Assembly: GCA_963765585.1 (NCBI GenBank)
Contig: CAVXXB010000006.1
Coordinates: 75,621-139,620, forward strand
Direction: 5' to 3'
DNA length: 64,000 nucleotides
DNA from: CAVXXB01 sp963765585
GTDB lineage: Bacteria; Calditrichota; Calditrichia; JAJRVZ01
Position 1 is the stretch's first letter. Every line of letters starts with the position of its first letter. Shown piece after piece: positions 9,600 to 18,204 of this stretch. The notes beneath the pieces are model-generated. The model was not told where the DNA came from. It saw nothing but the letters and a program-made list of their open reading frames with translations, and searched no databases. A program made the position numbers and the translations under genes.

Positions 9600-10474
9600 T
9601 CCAGATTCTGAACCTGTTCGCGTAATTTTTCGATTTCTTCTTTTATACCAATCACTTTATGTGAGACTGAGGTATCGGTTGTTTTAGAACCGATTGTATT
9701 TGTTTCCCGTAACATCTCCTGTAAGATAAAGGTCAATGATTTTCCGACCTCCGGTTTATTCTCCAAAACATCCCGGAACATATCGATATGGCTTTTTAAT
9801 CTTGTACACTCTTCTGTGATATCCACACGATCTGCGATTAAGGCCAATTCAAGTTCCAGGCGATCTTTATCAACATCCCCTTTTGTAATTAAATCATTTA
9901 TACGCTGATGTAGTTTTTCTAATTCCCGTCTGGGATTTTCTGTGCCTTTTTTTTCAATCTCTGTGAGTGCATCCTCAATCATATTAAGTCGTTTGACAAT
10001 ATCAGGCTGAATATTCAGAAATTCTTTTACCCGCATCTCATTCATATTAATGAGTGCGTTTTTGACGACTTCCATCAGGCTTTTCTCAATTTCCTTGTCT
10101 TCAGAATCCGATTCCTCCGGTTCCCAGAATTCTTTTAGCGCCAGCAAATGATTTAAGGAAATATCTTCTTTAATACCGGTGTGTTTTTTTAACATTTCCA
10201 GAAAATGATAATACTCTTTTACCGAATCTTCATTTATTGATAATCCTACCGAAGTCTCAGCAAGATCCTTGAATGAAACTGACAATGCTATTTTACCTCT
10301 TGCCACATGTTTTTTAATCAATTCTTTAATTTTGAATTCGTAAGGTAATATTTTTTTGGGCATGCGCATGTTAATATCCGCATAGCGGTTATTCAAATTT
10401 CTAATTTCAACAACAATCTCGAAATGATCATTTTTAAATTCCGCTTTTCCATATCCAGTCATACTTCGGGCCAT
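9596..10474 (-). CDS. yicC: YicC family endoribonuclease
   Basis: A 292-residue protein with the YicC N-terminal domain (MARSMTGYGKAEF at the start) and a C-terminal DUF1732 segment ending in LTFILQEMLRETNTIGSKTT. The family has been reported as a stress-related RNase. The open frame extends upstream to a TTG, but the ATG at 10474 gives the conserved MARSMTGYGK beginning, so I start there. First gene of the yicC-gmk-coaBC operon. Confidence 0.93.
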   Translation of the reverse strand: MARSMTGYGKAEFKNDHFEIVVEIRNLNNRYADINMRMPKKILPYEFKIKELIKKHVARGKIALSVSFKDLAETSVGLSINEDSVKEYYHFLEMLKKHTGIKEDISLNHLLALKEFWEPEESDSEDKEIEKSLMEVVKNALINMNEMRVKEFLNIQPDIVKRLNMIEDALTEIEKKGTENPRRELEKLHQRINDLITKGDVDKDRLELELALIADRVDITEECTRLKSHIDMFRDVLENKPEVGKSLTFILQEMLRETNTIGSKTTDTSVSHKVIGIKEEIEKLREQVQNLE

Positions 10475-11017
10475 AGACACCAACAATTTTATGTGATTTG
10501 TCTGTAAATTAGGTAAATTGTAAAGATTAAAAATTTAAGTAAATCGCGATTGAAATGCAAAGTACGTAAATTTTGATAAATATTATATTTAGGATGGGAA
10601 ATTTTTCTCTCGCAGAGACGCACAAAAACAAAATTAGAGATTAGGAGAATTAGAGATTAGAGATTTTAAATCAGAAAAATATAAAGTTTCCTTGCCCCAG
10701 GATTAATCCTGGGGTAAAAGTCAGATGGATTTGTAGTCACTAATTTCAATGAGCAAAGATTAAAGTTCAAAGCAATATTTTATTTAAAAATTTTTAAGCT
10801 ATTTAAAAAAAATAGTTATCAGCAAAAGGCATTCTATTTTAAATCTCCTTACCCCAGGATTAATCCTGGGGCAATTCAATCGGGAATATGATTTACGAAA
10901 AGTGAGTATAATATAATTCATCTTAAAAAAATCATATATTCTTTTTAATGAAAACATTGGAAGCGACTTAATAATTTAGTATTAAACCATTCACATAATT
11001 AGTACTATATAAAATCC
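10475..11017. other. Intergenic region with two copies of a 20 bp perfect palindrome
   Basis: No gene is visible in this AT-rich spacer between divergent yicC and rqcH. It holds two identical perfect palindromes, CCCCAGGATTAATCCTGGGG, at 10695-10714 and 10852-10871, about 157 bp apart and both preceded by CTTRC. A single repeat arm (TCTCTCGCAGAGACGCAC) lies near 10603, related to the arms flanking the GxxExxY genes. Confidence 0.8.
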
Positions 11018-12673
11018 ATGCACCGTAATTATTATACATTTGCTGCACAGATCAACTTTCTCAATCAGGTTCTCTCAGGAGGAATCATCTCTTCCTGCTT
11101 TACCCATCGTAAAAACGAACTTGTCCTGGAAATTGAATCAGATGATGTCTACCTTCTGAGGATCAGTATTGATCAACAGTATCCATATATTCTGCTATAT
11201 AATCAGCAGAATATTAAAGATCCCAGAATTGATTTTTTTTCACCTGTTCGCTACGAAAAAGTCTCTGCGTTAACGATCAAACCATTTGATAAATTTATCC
11301 GGATCCAGACCAGCTCGCATTTAATTAATTGTCAATTTTATGGAAAATCCGCCAATATATATCTTATTGATCAGGATAAAAATGTTATCGATTCATTTAA
11401 GAAAAAAACATTAGAAATTAATAGCCCTGAAACACAGGATAAAATCTCTCCTGATTCCAAATTTGAGGATAGTTTACTCCACCTCACTGAGCAAAATGTA
11501 AACATGCCCCTGGCTGACTTTATAACCAAGAATATCGCCGGATTCGACAAATTATTGGCACAGGAATTATGTTTTAGAGCGGGAGTGAGTATCACACAGA
11601 CAGTCAAAGTTATCGGCCAAAATGAATGGCAAAAAATTATAGAATCGATATCTGAGATTTATAGAGAAATTATGAGTGGCCATTCACAGATTTACTACTT
11701 ACCGGGCAACATTCATACCTTTGCCCCACTTCGGCTGTTACATTTGAAAGATGTTGAGAAAGAACAGGAGTTTGAATCTGTAAACCAGGGCTGGATCCGT
11801 TATATCCATGAACAAAAAGTCAACCAGGGATTTGAAAAAAAGAAATCGGAAATACTTAAATCTATTAAAGGAAGGATCACCTATCTTAAACGTACTTTAA
11901 AAAAAGTCGTCGATGCCGAAATGCTGGAGCAAAGGAAACAGGAAGCAGAAAAAAAAGGTCATTTATTACAGACATTTGCCCATGAAATAGCTAGAGGTGC
12001 AGAAAAAGTAGTATTAAAAAATATTTTTAGTCCGGAACAGGAAGACATCGAAATAAAATTAAATCCAGGAAAAAGTATCCAGGAAAATGCGCAAAAATAT
12101 TTCGAAAAATTTAAAAATATCGAGGAACAAAAAGAGTCCCTCTCTATTAAAAAAGACACCTATGAATTTGAACTGAAATCGGGAGAGAGTCTGTTATCAC
12201 AAGCTGAAAATGCAACATCAATAAAAGATATCGAAAAATTGGAAACCGTTCTGATCGAAAAAAACATCCTACAGGAACCCAAAATAAAACAACCCGACCG
12301 GGATAATCTGGCATACTCATTTAACCGGGTATTACTGGGGAAAAAATGGGAAATTTTTATCGGGAAGAATGCAGCAAATAATGATCTTTTAACATTTAAG
12401 TTTGCACGAAAATATGATTTGTGGTTCCATGCACAGGGTGTTCCGGGGTCACATGTTATCATTCGCAAACCCGATCGTAATCACAATCCGCCAGAGAAAA
12501 TAATTGAACAAGCTGCTGCAATTGCAGCATATAATAGTGATGCAAAACATTCTTCGACCGTGCCGGTAAATCTCACTGAAGTGCGGTATGTCCGTAAACC
12601 GAGGAAGGCCGCGCCCGGTGCCGTAACTATCATAAACGAAAAAACGGTGTTTGTAAAACCGATGAAGGTTTAA
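11018..12673 (+). CDS. rqcH: RqcH / Rqc2-like NFACT protein (ribosome-associated quality control)
   Basis: A 551-residue NFACT protein. The N-terminal NFACT-N domain runs over about 1-230, followed by a long Lys/Glu-rich coiled-coil region (about 265-400) and the C-terminal NFACT-R (DUF814) domain with ARKYDLWFHAQGVPGSHVII near 465 and AYNSDAKHSSTVPVNLTEVRYVRKP. In bacteria RqcH binds obstructed 50S subunits and directs alanine tailing of stalled nascent chains. Older annotations call it fibronectin-binding protein. It stands alone, with no clear Shine-Dalgarno. Confidence 0.92.
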   Translation: MHRNYYTFAAQINFLNQVLSGGIISSCFTHRKNELVLEIESDDVYLLRISIDQQYPYILLYNQQNIKDPRIDFFSPVRYEKVSALTIKPFDKFIRIQTSSHLINCQFYGKSANIYLIDQDKNVIDSFKKKTLEINSPETQDKISPDSKFEDSLLHLTEQNVNMPLADFITKNIAGFDKLLAQELCFRAGVSITQTVKVIGQNEWQKIIESISEIYREIMSGHSQIYYLPGNIHTFAPLRLLHLKDVEKEQEFESVNQGWIRYIHEQKVNQGFEKKKSEILKSIKGRITYLKRTLKKVVDAEMLEQRKQEAEKKGHLLQTFAHEIARGAEKVVLKNIFSPEQEDIEIKLNPGKSIQENAQKYFEKFKNIEEQKESLSIKKDTYEFELKSGESLLSQAENATSIKDIEKLETVLIEKNILQEPKIKQPDRDNLAYSFNRVLLGKKWEIFIGKNAANNDLLTFKFARKYDLWFHAQGVPGSHVIIRKPDRNHNPPEKIIEQAAAIAAYNSDAKHSSTVPVNLTEVRYVRKPRKAAPGAVTIINEKTVFVKPMKV

Positions 12674-12794
12674 GAGATATAGGCTAAATGGAAAAAAGGA
12701 TAAGAGGCAAAGAGACAAAGAAAACATAACCAATAAAATTATTAGGTAGTGTCAAAAGTTCTGTAAAAAAATAAAAAACAGAATTAAAAGATGA

Positions 12795-13110
12795 AACCAC
12801 AGAGCACTCAGAGGAAAACTCTGAGAACTCTAAAAGAATATCCTTTAAGAGATATTACTGAGAAAATAATTTCATGTGCTATTAAAGTTCACTCATTACT
12901 TGGGCCAGGTCCATTAGAATATTCATATTGCCCAGGTTCTCTTACCTGATAGCAGAAAATCTAAAAATCGGATTATTGATCAATTTTAATGTTGACAAAT
13001 TAAAAGAAGGAATAAGGAGAGTTATCTTATAAGAGATCACAGAGGGGAGATGATTAAAAATAGCATTAACACAAATAATATTAATTATTTACTCAGTGTA
13101 CTCTGTGGTT
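12795..13110. repeat. Inverted repeat pair bounding a GxxExxY pseudogene
   Basis: Left arm AACCACAGAGCACTCAGAG (12795-12813) and right arm CTCAGTGTACTCTGTGGTT (13092-13110) are inverted copies matching at 16 of 19 positions. They enclose the GxxExxY remnant at 12848-13032. The same arrangement is seen with an intact gene at 23056-23592. Confidence 0.8.
12848..13032 (+). pseudogene. GxxExxY protein remnant with internal deletion
   Basis: The 5' part reads RDITEKIISCAIKVHSLLGP followed by GPLEYSY, which contains the GxxExxY motif. The 3' part reads NLKIGLLINFNVDKLKEGIR followed by RVIL and a stop. Between them the roughly 70-codon middle, which carries the nuclease-type D and ExK residues in relatives, is missing and the frames do not join. 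It is a decayed copy of the family represented intact at 23159-23554. Confidence 0.85.
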
Positions 13111-13147
13111 ATTTTTTACACTACCAATCATCAATAGAGGAGCAATT

Positions 13148-14410
13148 ATGAAGAATTTAATATTACTTCTGATTTTTTGTGTGCTTATAGGCATATTACC
13201 TGTTCAGGCACAACTTACCGAACAGAATTATTATAACTACCTGCATGAATCTTATTCACGCCAGGATGACAATGTCTATGATTATCTGATCGAGGAATTC
13301 CAGATTTTTCTATTGACCTTTCCCGACTCGCCCAACTCAGATGAAGTTCTGTTTATGCTCGCCTCACTTTATGATGCCAGCAATGATAATGAAGAGGCAT
13401 TTTGTATCTTCATAAAGCTCAAATTTCTTTATCCGAATAGTACCCGCGTGAACGATGCCGTAACCGCAGTAAATGACATCGTTCACAATAAAGCCGAAAG
13501 AACATTTGAGGATTATAAGACCAAAATTGATGAAAAAGTGACCAATACGCCCCAAAGTCCCGATAAGTTAACTGCACTTTATGAATATCTCAGGTTCTTA
13601 TATGAACTGAATATTGATGATGTAAATCAGTTTCTGCGTACGGAAATCAAAAACTATCTTCATACCTATTCGGAGAACGCAAAAAACAGTGATCAACTGT
13701 TTTTATGGATTGCTGATCTCTATGAAAAGGATTCCGATTGGGATGAAGCCATATATTCTTATACAAAGCTAAGCTATCTGTATCCAAACAGTCCTCTCAT
13801 GCCGGATGTCATCTTTAAACGTTCCTATGTATTGTATAAGGAAAAACGAGCCTATCAGCAGGCCAGAGATTCATTTATTCGCGTGATTACGGACTATCCC
13901 GAAAGCGAATCTGCCGCAGAAGCGCAATTTTATCTTGCAGAACTCTATCAGGAAGAACTTGAGAATCCCCAGGAGGCGATCACAAACTATCAGGTACTCG
14001 TTGAAGCCTATCCCAAAAACTGGCATGCGGTTGAAGCATTGAAACGTGTCGCTGAAATATATTATAGCCAGGAGAAGTATCAGGATGCAATAAATTCATA
14101 TTATCAGATATATGAATTATATCCTGAAAATCCATATACTCCGGATGCATTAATTGAGATCAGTGATTTATATAAAGGCAAACTAAAAAACTTTGAAAAA
14201 ACCATCGAAATACTAAAATTATTTGCCGCCCAGTATCCCGAACATGCAGACGCAGCGGAGAGGCTGTTTGAGGCAGGTGAAATTTATGAAGACGATCTGG
14301 AGCGCAAACAGGCAGCAATTGATACCTACCATGAAGTTAAAAATAAATTTCCTACATCAAAATATGCCGAACGCGCCCAGGATCACATTGACGACATAAG
14401 CCAGGAATAG
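13148..14410 (+). CDS. Secreted TPR-repeat protein (BamD/YbgF-like)
   Basis: A 420-residue protein with a signal peptide ending at VQAQ (residues 18-21), followed almost entirely by tetratricopeptide-type helical repeats. The recurring pattern is A-x-x-x-x-Y-x-x-(I/L)-x-x-x-(Y/F)-P-x-S/N, for example YPESESAAEAQFYLAELYQE. This resembles periplasmic TPR proteins such as BamD, YbgF/CpoB and other envelope assembly scaffolds, but no family-specific motif fixes its role. A GAGG ribosome site precedes the ATG. Confidence 0.8.
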   Translation: MKNLILLLIFCVLIGILPVQAQLTEQNYYNYLHESYSRQDDNVYDYLIEEFQIFLLTFPDSPNSDEVLFMLASLYDASNDNEEAFCIFIKLKFLYPNSTRVNDAVTAVNDIVHNKAERTFEDYKTKIDEKVTNTPQSPDKLTALYEYLRFLYELNIDDVNQFLRTEIKNYLHTYSENAKNSDQLFLWIADLYEKDSDWDEAIYSYTKLSYLYPNSPLMPDVIFKRSYVLYKEKRAYQQARDSFIRVITDYPESESAAEAQFYLAELYQEELENPQEAITNYQVLVEAYPKNWHAVEALKRVAEIYYSQEKYQDAINSYYQIYELYPENPYTPDALIEISDLYKGKLKNFEKTIEILKLFAAQYPEHADAAERLFEAGEIYEDDLERKQAAIDTYHEVKNKFPTSKYAERAQDHIDDISQE

Positions 14411-14593
14411 CGGGATTATAATATCCTCAGGGAGAGACGCATTGATATGCGTCTAAACTCTGATCATACCAAATACTTTAGAAATCGCAGCACAATTGTG
14501 TAAAAACAAGTATGAACCTGTATAATTAATATTACAATCAAATTGAAACATGTCACTCTTAAGAACATTGGTTAGCCTGCCGAACATAAGCGT

Positions 14594-16130
14594 ATGCAAA
14601 TAAATCATTTTTTAGAAAAATCAGCCGAAAATTTTCCCGATAAAAATGCAATTTGGTATTCAGATAAATGGATAACCTATGGGGAATTAGATATTTATGC
14701 GAATAAGTTGGCTAATTTTTTTGTTGAAATAGGAATTAACAGAGAAGATCGAATTGCCCTATTAATTGAGAATTCCTTCGAATATGTCATCAGTTATTTT
14801 GCTGTTTTAAAAGTTGGTGGTATCGTCGTTGGATTAAACACTGATACAACAAGTGATGCGCTTGCGTATCTCCTTCAGGATTCAGGATCACGGGTTCTTT
14901 TAACACAAAAAAAATATTTACGTCATCTATTACCTATTTTATCCGAGCAAAATCACCTTGAGCACATTATAACAGATTTGAGTGCAATGGATAAGTTTCA
15001 GAACTATCCGGATTGTTCTTTCTGGAATTATGGAGAAATATTTAAAGAATTTCCCTCTTCGAATCCCGGTATAAGATGCATTGACGTGGACCTTGCAGCA
15101 TTGGTTTATACATCCGGCAGTACAGGTAAACCGAAAGGGGTAATGCTCACCCACTTAAATATCGTCACAAACACTCAATCAATTGTTAAATATTTAGAAC
15201 TAACCGAAAAAGATCGAGTCCTGGTTGTCTTGCCGTTTTTTTACATTTATGGCATGTCTTTACTTAACACCCATATCTATACCGGTGGCTCATTGGTAAT
15301 CGACAATCGCTTCGCCTTTCCTAATGTTATCCTTGAAACCCTAAAGAAGACACAAGCTGACAGGATTTGCTGGCGTACCTTCTACATTTATGATACTAAT
15401 CAATAAATCTACAATTAAAAAACAAAAATTCCGTGATCTGCGCTATGTAACACAAGCAGGGGGTGCAATGGCGCCCAGTATTCAGAAGATTGTCACTAAT
15501 TTGTTTCATCCAGCAAAACTATACATCATGTACGGAGCAACAGAGGCATCTGCCCGATTATCTTATCTCCAACCTGATCATTTTCAAAAAAAGATAGGAT
15601 CGATCGGAAAAGCGATTCCAAATGTAGAGATGTATATTGCCGACGAGCATGGTTCCAGGTTGCCGGCTAATACCGAGGGTGAGATTGTTGCACGCGGACT
15701 AAATATCATGCAAGGTTATTGGAATGATTCTAAGGCAACTAAAGAGGTGTTAAAAAATGGAGTATATTTTACAGGCGATATAGGTAAAATGGATGATGAT
15801 GGATTTTTCTATATCATCGGAAGAAAAAAAGACATGATCAAAGTAGGTGGACAAAGAGTTAGTTCAAAAGAAGTAGAAGAAGTCTTACTTGAGTTACCAG
15901 AAATAAATGAAATTGCCGTAATTGGCTATGCAGATGAATATTTGGGGGAAGCAATTCTTGCTTTCGTGGTAACTAACTCGGAGCATGACTTAGCCAGAAA
16001 AAGGATTATGTTACATTGTAAAGAACACCTGCCGCAATACAAAACACCGAAAAAGATAATATTTCTTCCTTCCCTGCCAAAAAACGAATCCGGAAAAATA
16101 TTAAAAACAAAGACTGAGCGAACACTATAA
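14594..16130 (+). CDS. AMP-forming acyl-CoA synthetase/ligase family, one +1 frameshift
   Basis: A class I adenylate-forming enzyme of about 511 residues. The phosphate-binding A3 motif YTSGSTGKPKGVMLTH, the YGATEAS motif, TGDIGKMDDDGFFYIIGR (A7/A8), KVGGQRVSSKEVEEVL and a C-terminal LPKNESGKILK with the catalytic Lys are all present. It would activate a carboxylic acid, probably a fatty or aryl acid, as acyl-AMP; substrate cannot be read from sequence. The frame breaks near 15362: removing one A (GCTGAC-A-GGATTT) restores QADGFAGVPSTFMILIN. Length is 3n+1. No carrier-protein or synthase neighbours are present. Confidence 0.86.
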
Positions 16131-16256
16131 ATAAATCTCTTTATGAATCATTTTTAATGAAACTGATGGTTTAAATATTTTTGGGTATACAAAGATCCTG
16201 GTGGTTGGAACCAAGGGGAGACTGTACACAACTTAAGTTTCATGTCTTACAATATT

Positions 16257-16901
16257 TCATAACCTCCAACTTTCATCCAATTTGATCATATCTCCCTGCC
16301 AATCCATTTTGTTTTCAAATTTTAACCTATTGATCACCCGGGACAAAGTTTCCGGCACCGTGCCAATTGCCGAGGCCACATCTTTTTTGGATAACTTTGG
16401 TTTTATAGTTAATTGGTCACCGTACTGTTCTTTTAAAAAATGGTATAACCGTTCTTCAACATCCTGGGTTGAAAGCATTTGAATTTTGTGGACGAGATAC
16501 CGTTGCTTTTGTATTAACATACTGATAAAGGCATCGCGAAAATCTGTTTTACCGAGCAAGTTATTAAATTCTTGTTTGGGAATCACAAGCAATTCACTGG
16601 TTCTCAAAGCAACCGCACTTACAGGATATTTCTCTTTTTCAAATAGAATGACTTCTGCAAACGTCTCACCTGCCTTGATGGTTTTGACGACTGCTTCACG
16701 ACCTCCGGACTGTATACGATACAGTTTAACATTACCTCGTACACAAAAATAAATAGCAGTACCCGGTTCGCCCTCGATAAAGATGACTTCTTTTTTATCA
16801 TACTCTTTTTTGTAACAGATCTCCGATAGAGATTTGAGATTATTGGCATCGAGGTTCCGGAATAAATCAATTTGCCTGATGTATGTATCAATAATATTCA
16901 T
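16257..16901 (-). CDS. Crp/Fnr family transcriptional regulator (Fnr-type recognition helix)
   Basis: A 214-residue regulator: cyclic-nucleotide-type beta-barrel over about 10-120, dimer helix, and winged helix with recognition helix TVPETLSRVINRL (PETLSR at 183-188). The E-x-x-S-R pattern is that of Fnr, which reads TTGAT half-sites. There is no N-terminal Cys cluster, so it is not an Fe-S oxygen sensor; DNR, NnrR or HcpR-like sensing is possible. I choose the ATG at 16901, not the upstream frame, because AAGGAAAA precedes it. A matching TTGAT-type site lies in its own promoter region. Confidence 0.9.
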   Translation of the reverse strand: MNIIDTYIRQIDLFRNLDANNLKSLSEICYKKEYDKKEVIFIEGEPGTAIYFCVRGNVKLYRIQSGGREAVVKTIKAGETFAEVILFEKEKYPVSAVALRTSELLVIPKQEFNNLLGKTDFRDAFISMLIQKQRYLVHKIQMLSTQDVEERLYHFLKEQYGDQLTIKPKLSKKDVASAIGTVPETLSRVINRLKFENKMDWQGDMIKLDESWRL

Positions 16902-16935
16902 GCAATTTTCCTTTTTTGTAAAATATCGTCTTTTC

Positions 16936-16949
16936 TTGATCCGAGTCAA
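16936..16949. promoter_or_regulatory. Putative Fnr-type operator
   Basis: TTGATCCGAGTCAA matches the Fnr-type palindrome TTGAT-N4-ATCAA at 9 of 10 fixed positions. It lies 35 bp upstream of the start of the Fnr-like gene, whose recognition helix has the corresponding E-x-x-S-R residues. Autoregulation, or control of the divergent ferredoxin gene 290 bp away, is inferred. Confidence 0.55.
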
Positions 16950-17131
16950 GGAAATAATTTTGAGTGTGTATTATCTTATACAAGATACAAGATACAAGAT
17001 ACAGGATTCTGGATGCGGGATACTCGGCACTGGGCACTCGCTCCTCGTTACTGGATGCTGGATGCTGGATGCTGGGTAAAAGATGCAAGATACAGGATAT
17101 TTCACAAATGAAAGTGCATGTGAAAAAGCTA

Positions 17132-17221
17132 GCCCCGAAGGGGCTAAACAATTCTAGCCGTGAGCGTAGCCCACGGTGGATGATACATTTACAACCCATA
17201 ACCCCGGAGGGGTTAAATTAT
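17132..17221. repeat. Triple-hairpin REP-like element, copy 3
   Basis: Same three-palindrome layout as the elements at 4215 and 4489, here ending 15 bp before the ferredoxin start. The outer stem reads AACCCCGGAGGGGTT. Upstream, 16976-17110 is made of word repeats (GATACAAGATACAAGATACA and GGATGCTGGATGCTGG). Confidence 0.85.
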
Positions 17222-17235
17222 TGTAGGAGATTATA

Positions 17236-18066
17236 ATGATTCGACAGATTATAGAAATAGATGAAGATAAATGTGACGGTTGCGAACAGTGTATTCCCGG
17301 TTGCCCGGAAGGTGCGATTCAAATGGTCGATGGTAAGGCCAAATTGGTTAATGATGTATATTGCGATGGATTAGGTGCCTGTCTTGGTAATTGTCCCCAG
17401 GGTGCAATTACAGTTATTGAACGTGAAGCGGATGAATATAATGAAGTCGAGGTAATTCAGAATATTATGCAGCAGGGAGATGAGGCCGTTCAGACACATC
17501 TTGAACATCTGCGTGAACATGGTGAAAATGATTTATTACAGATAGCAAAGGATGTGCTGGAAAAATCAGGCAAACCTAGCCAGGGTTTGGAAATGGCAGC
17601 ACCAAAACCAAGCGGATGCCCGGGATCCAGAAATATGACTTTTGAAAAACCGGCGGCAGTTACACAAAACACGGAAGCCGTTTCATCCGCCCTCACACAC
17701 TGGCCGATTCAGTTACATCTCATTTCGCCAATGGCACCACAATACGCCGGATCAGATCTGGTTCTGGCTGCAGATTGTGTTGCGTTTTCTATGGGCGATT
17801 TTCATCAAAAATATCTCCAGGGAAAAACACTGGCAATTGCCTGTCCCAAATTGGATAGTTCACAAAATATCTACCTGGAAAAACTAAAACATATGATTAA
17901 TGATGCCAAAATTAACACCTTAACAGTTCTAATTATGCAAGTGCCGTGTTGTTCCGGTTTGTTACAAATGGCGCAGCAAGCACTGGCTCAGGCATCTCGC
18001 AAAGTACCTCTAAAAGCTATTGTTGTCGGTATCCAGGGGGATATTCTTCAGGAAGATTGGGTATAA
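17236..18066 (+). CDS. 4Fe-4S ferredoxin-domain protein with C-terminal CxC-type redox domain
   Basis: A 276-residue cytoplasmic protein. Residues 1-62 form a 2[4Fe-4S] ferredoxin domain with CDGCEQCIPGCPEGAI and CDGLGACLGNCPQGAI. A linker contains CPGSR. The C-terminal part (about 155-276) has an IACPKLD segment and VPCCSGL, with possible ligand Cys residues. Proteins of this shape are often encoded beside Crp/Fnr-family regulators and hybrid-cluster proteins; here the regulator is divergent across 334 bp. A role in redox or nitrosative stress is inference. AGGAGAT precedes the ATG at good spacing. Confidence 0.82.
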   Translation: MIRQIIEIDEDKCDGCEQCIPGCPEGAIQMVDGKAKLVNDVYCDGLGACLGNCPQGAITVIEREADEYNEVEVIQNIMQQGDEAVQTHLEHLREHGENDLLQIAKDVLEKSGKPSQGLEMAAPKPSGCPGSRNMTFEKPAAVTQNTEAVSSALTHWPIQLHLISPMAPQYAGSDLVLAADCVAFSMGDFHQKYLQGKTLAIACPKLDSSQNIYLEKLKHMINDAKINTLTVLIMQVPCCSGLLQMAQQALAQASRKVPLKAIVVGIQGDILQEDWV

Positions 18067-18204
18067 TTTAAAATAGTGACATTTCGCACAACTCAGTTTT
18101 TATAATTTGATTTTTTTCTTTCCTTACGTATATTATTTTCATGACGTCAGGCTTATTTGTACCATAAATCACATATATTATTTACCATTAACTTTGGAGC
18201 AGAA

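Noticed and set aside
12449..12733. Minus-strand frame over the 3' end of rqcH
   Set aside because: It lies opposite the conserved NFACT-R coding region and has no homology signal.
14594..16130. Programmed +1 ribosomal frameshifting as an explanation for the split genes
   Set aside because: The shift sites have no shared slippery sequence, they occur in unrelated enzyme families that are unsplit elsewhere, and they appear on both sides of the chimeric border.
16834..17236. Overlapping small frames in several phases before the ferredoxin gene
   Set aside because: They are made of repeated words without stop codons; several frames are open at once, as expected from low-complexity DNA.
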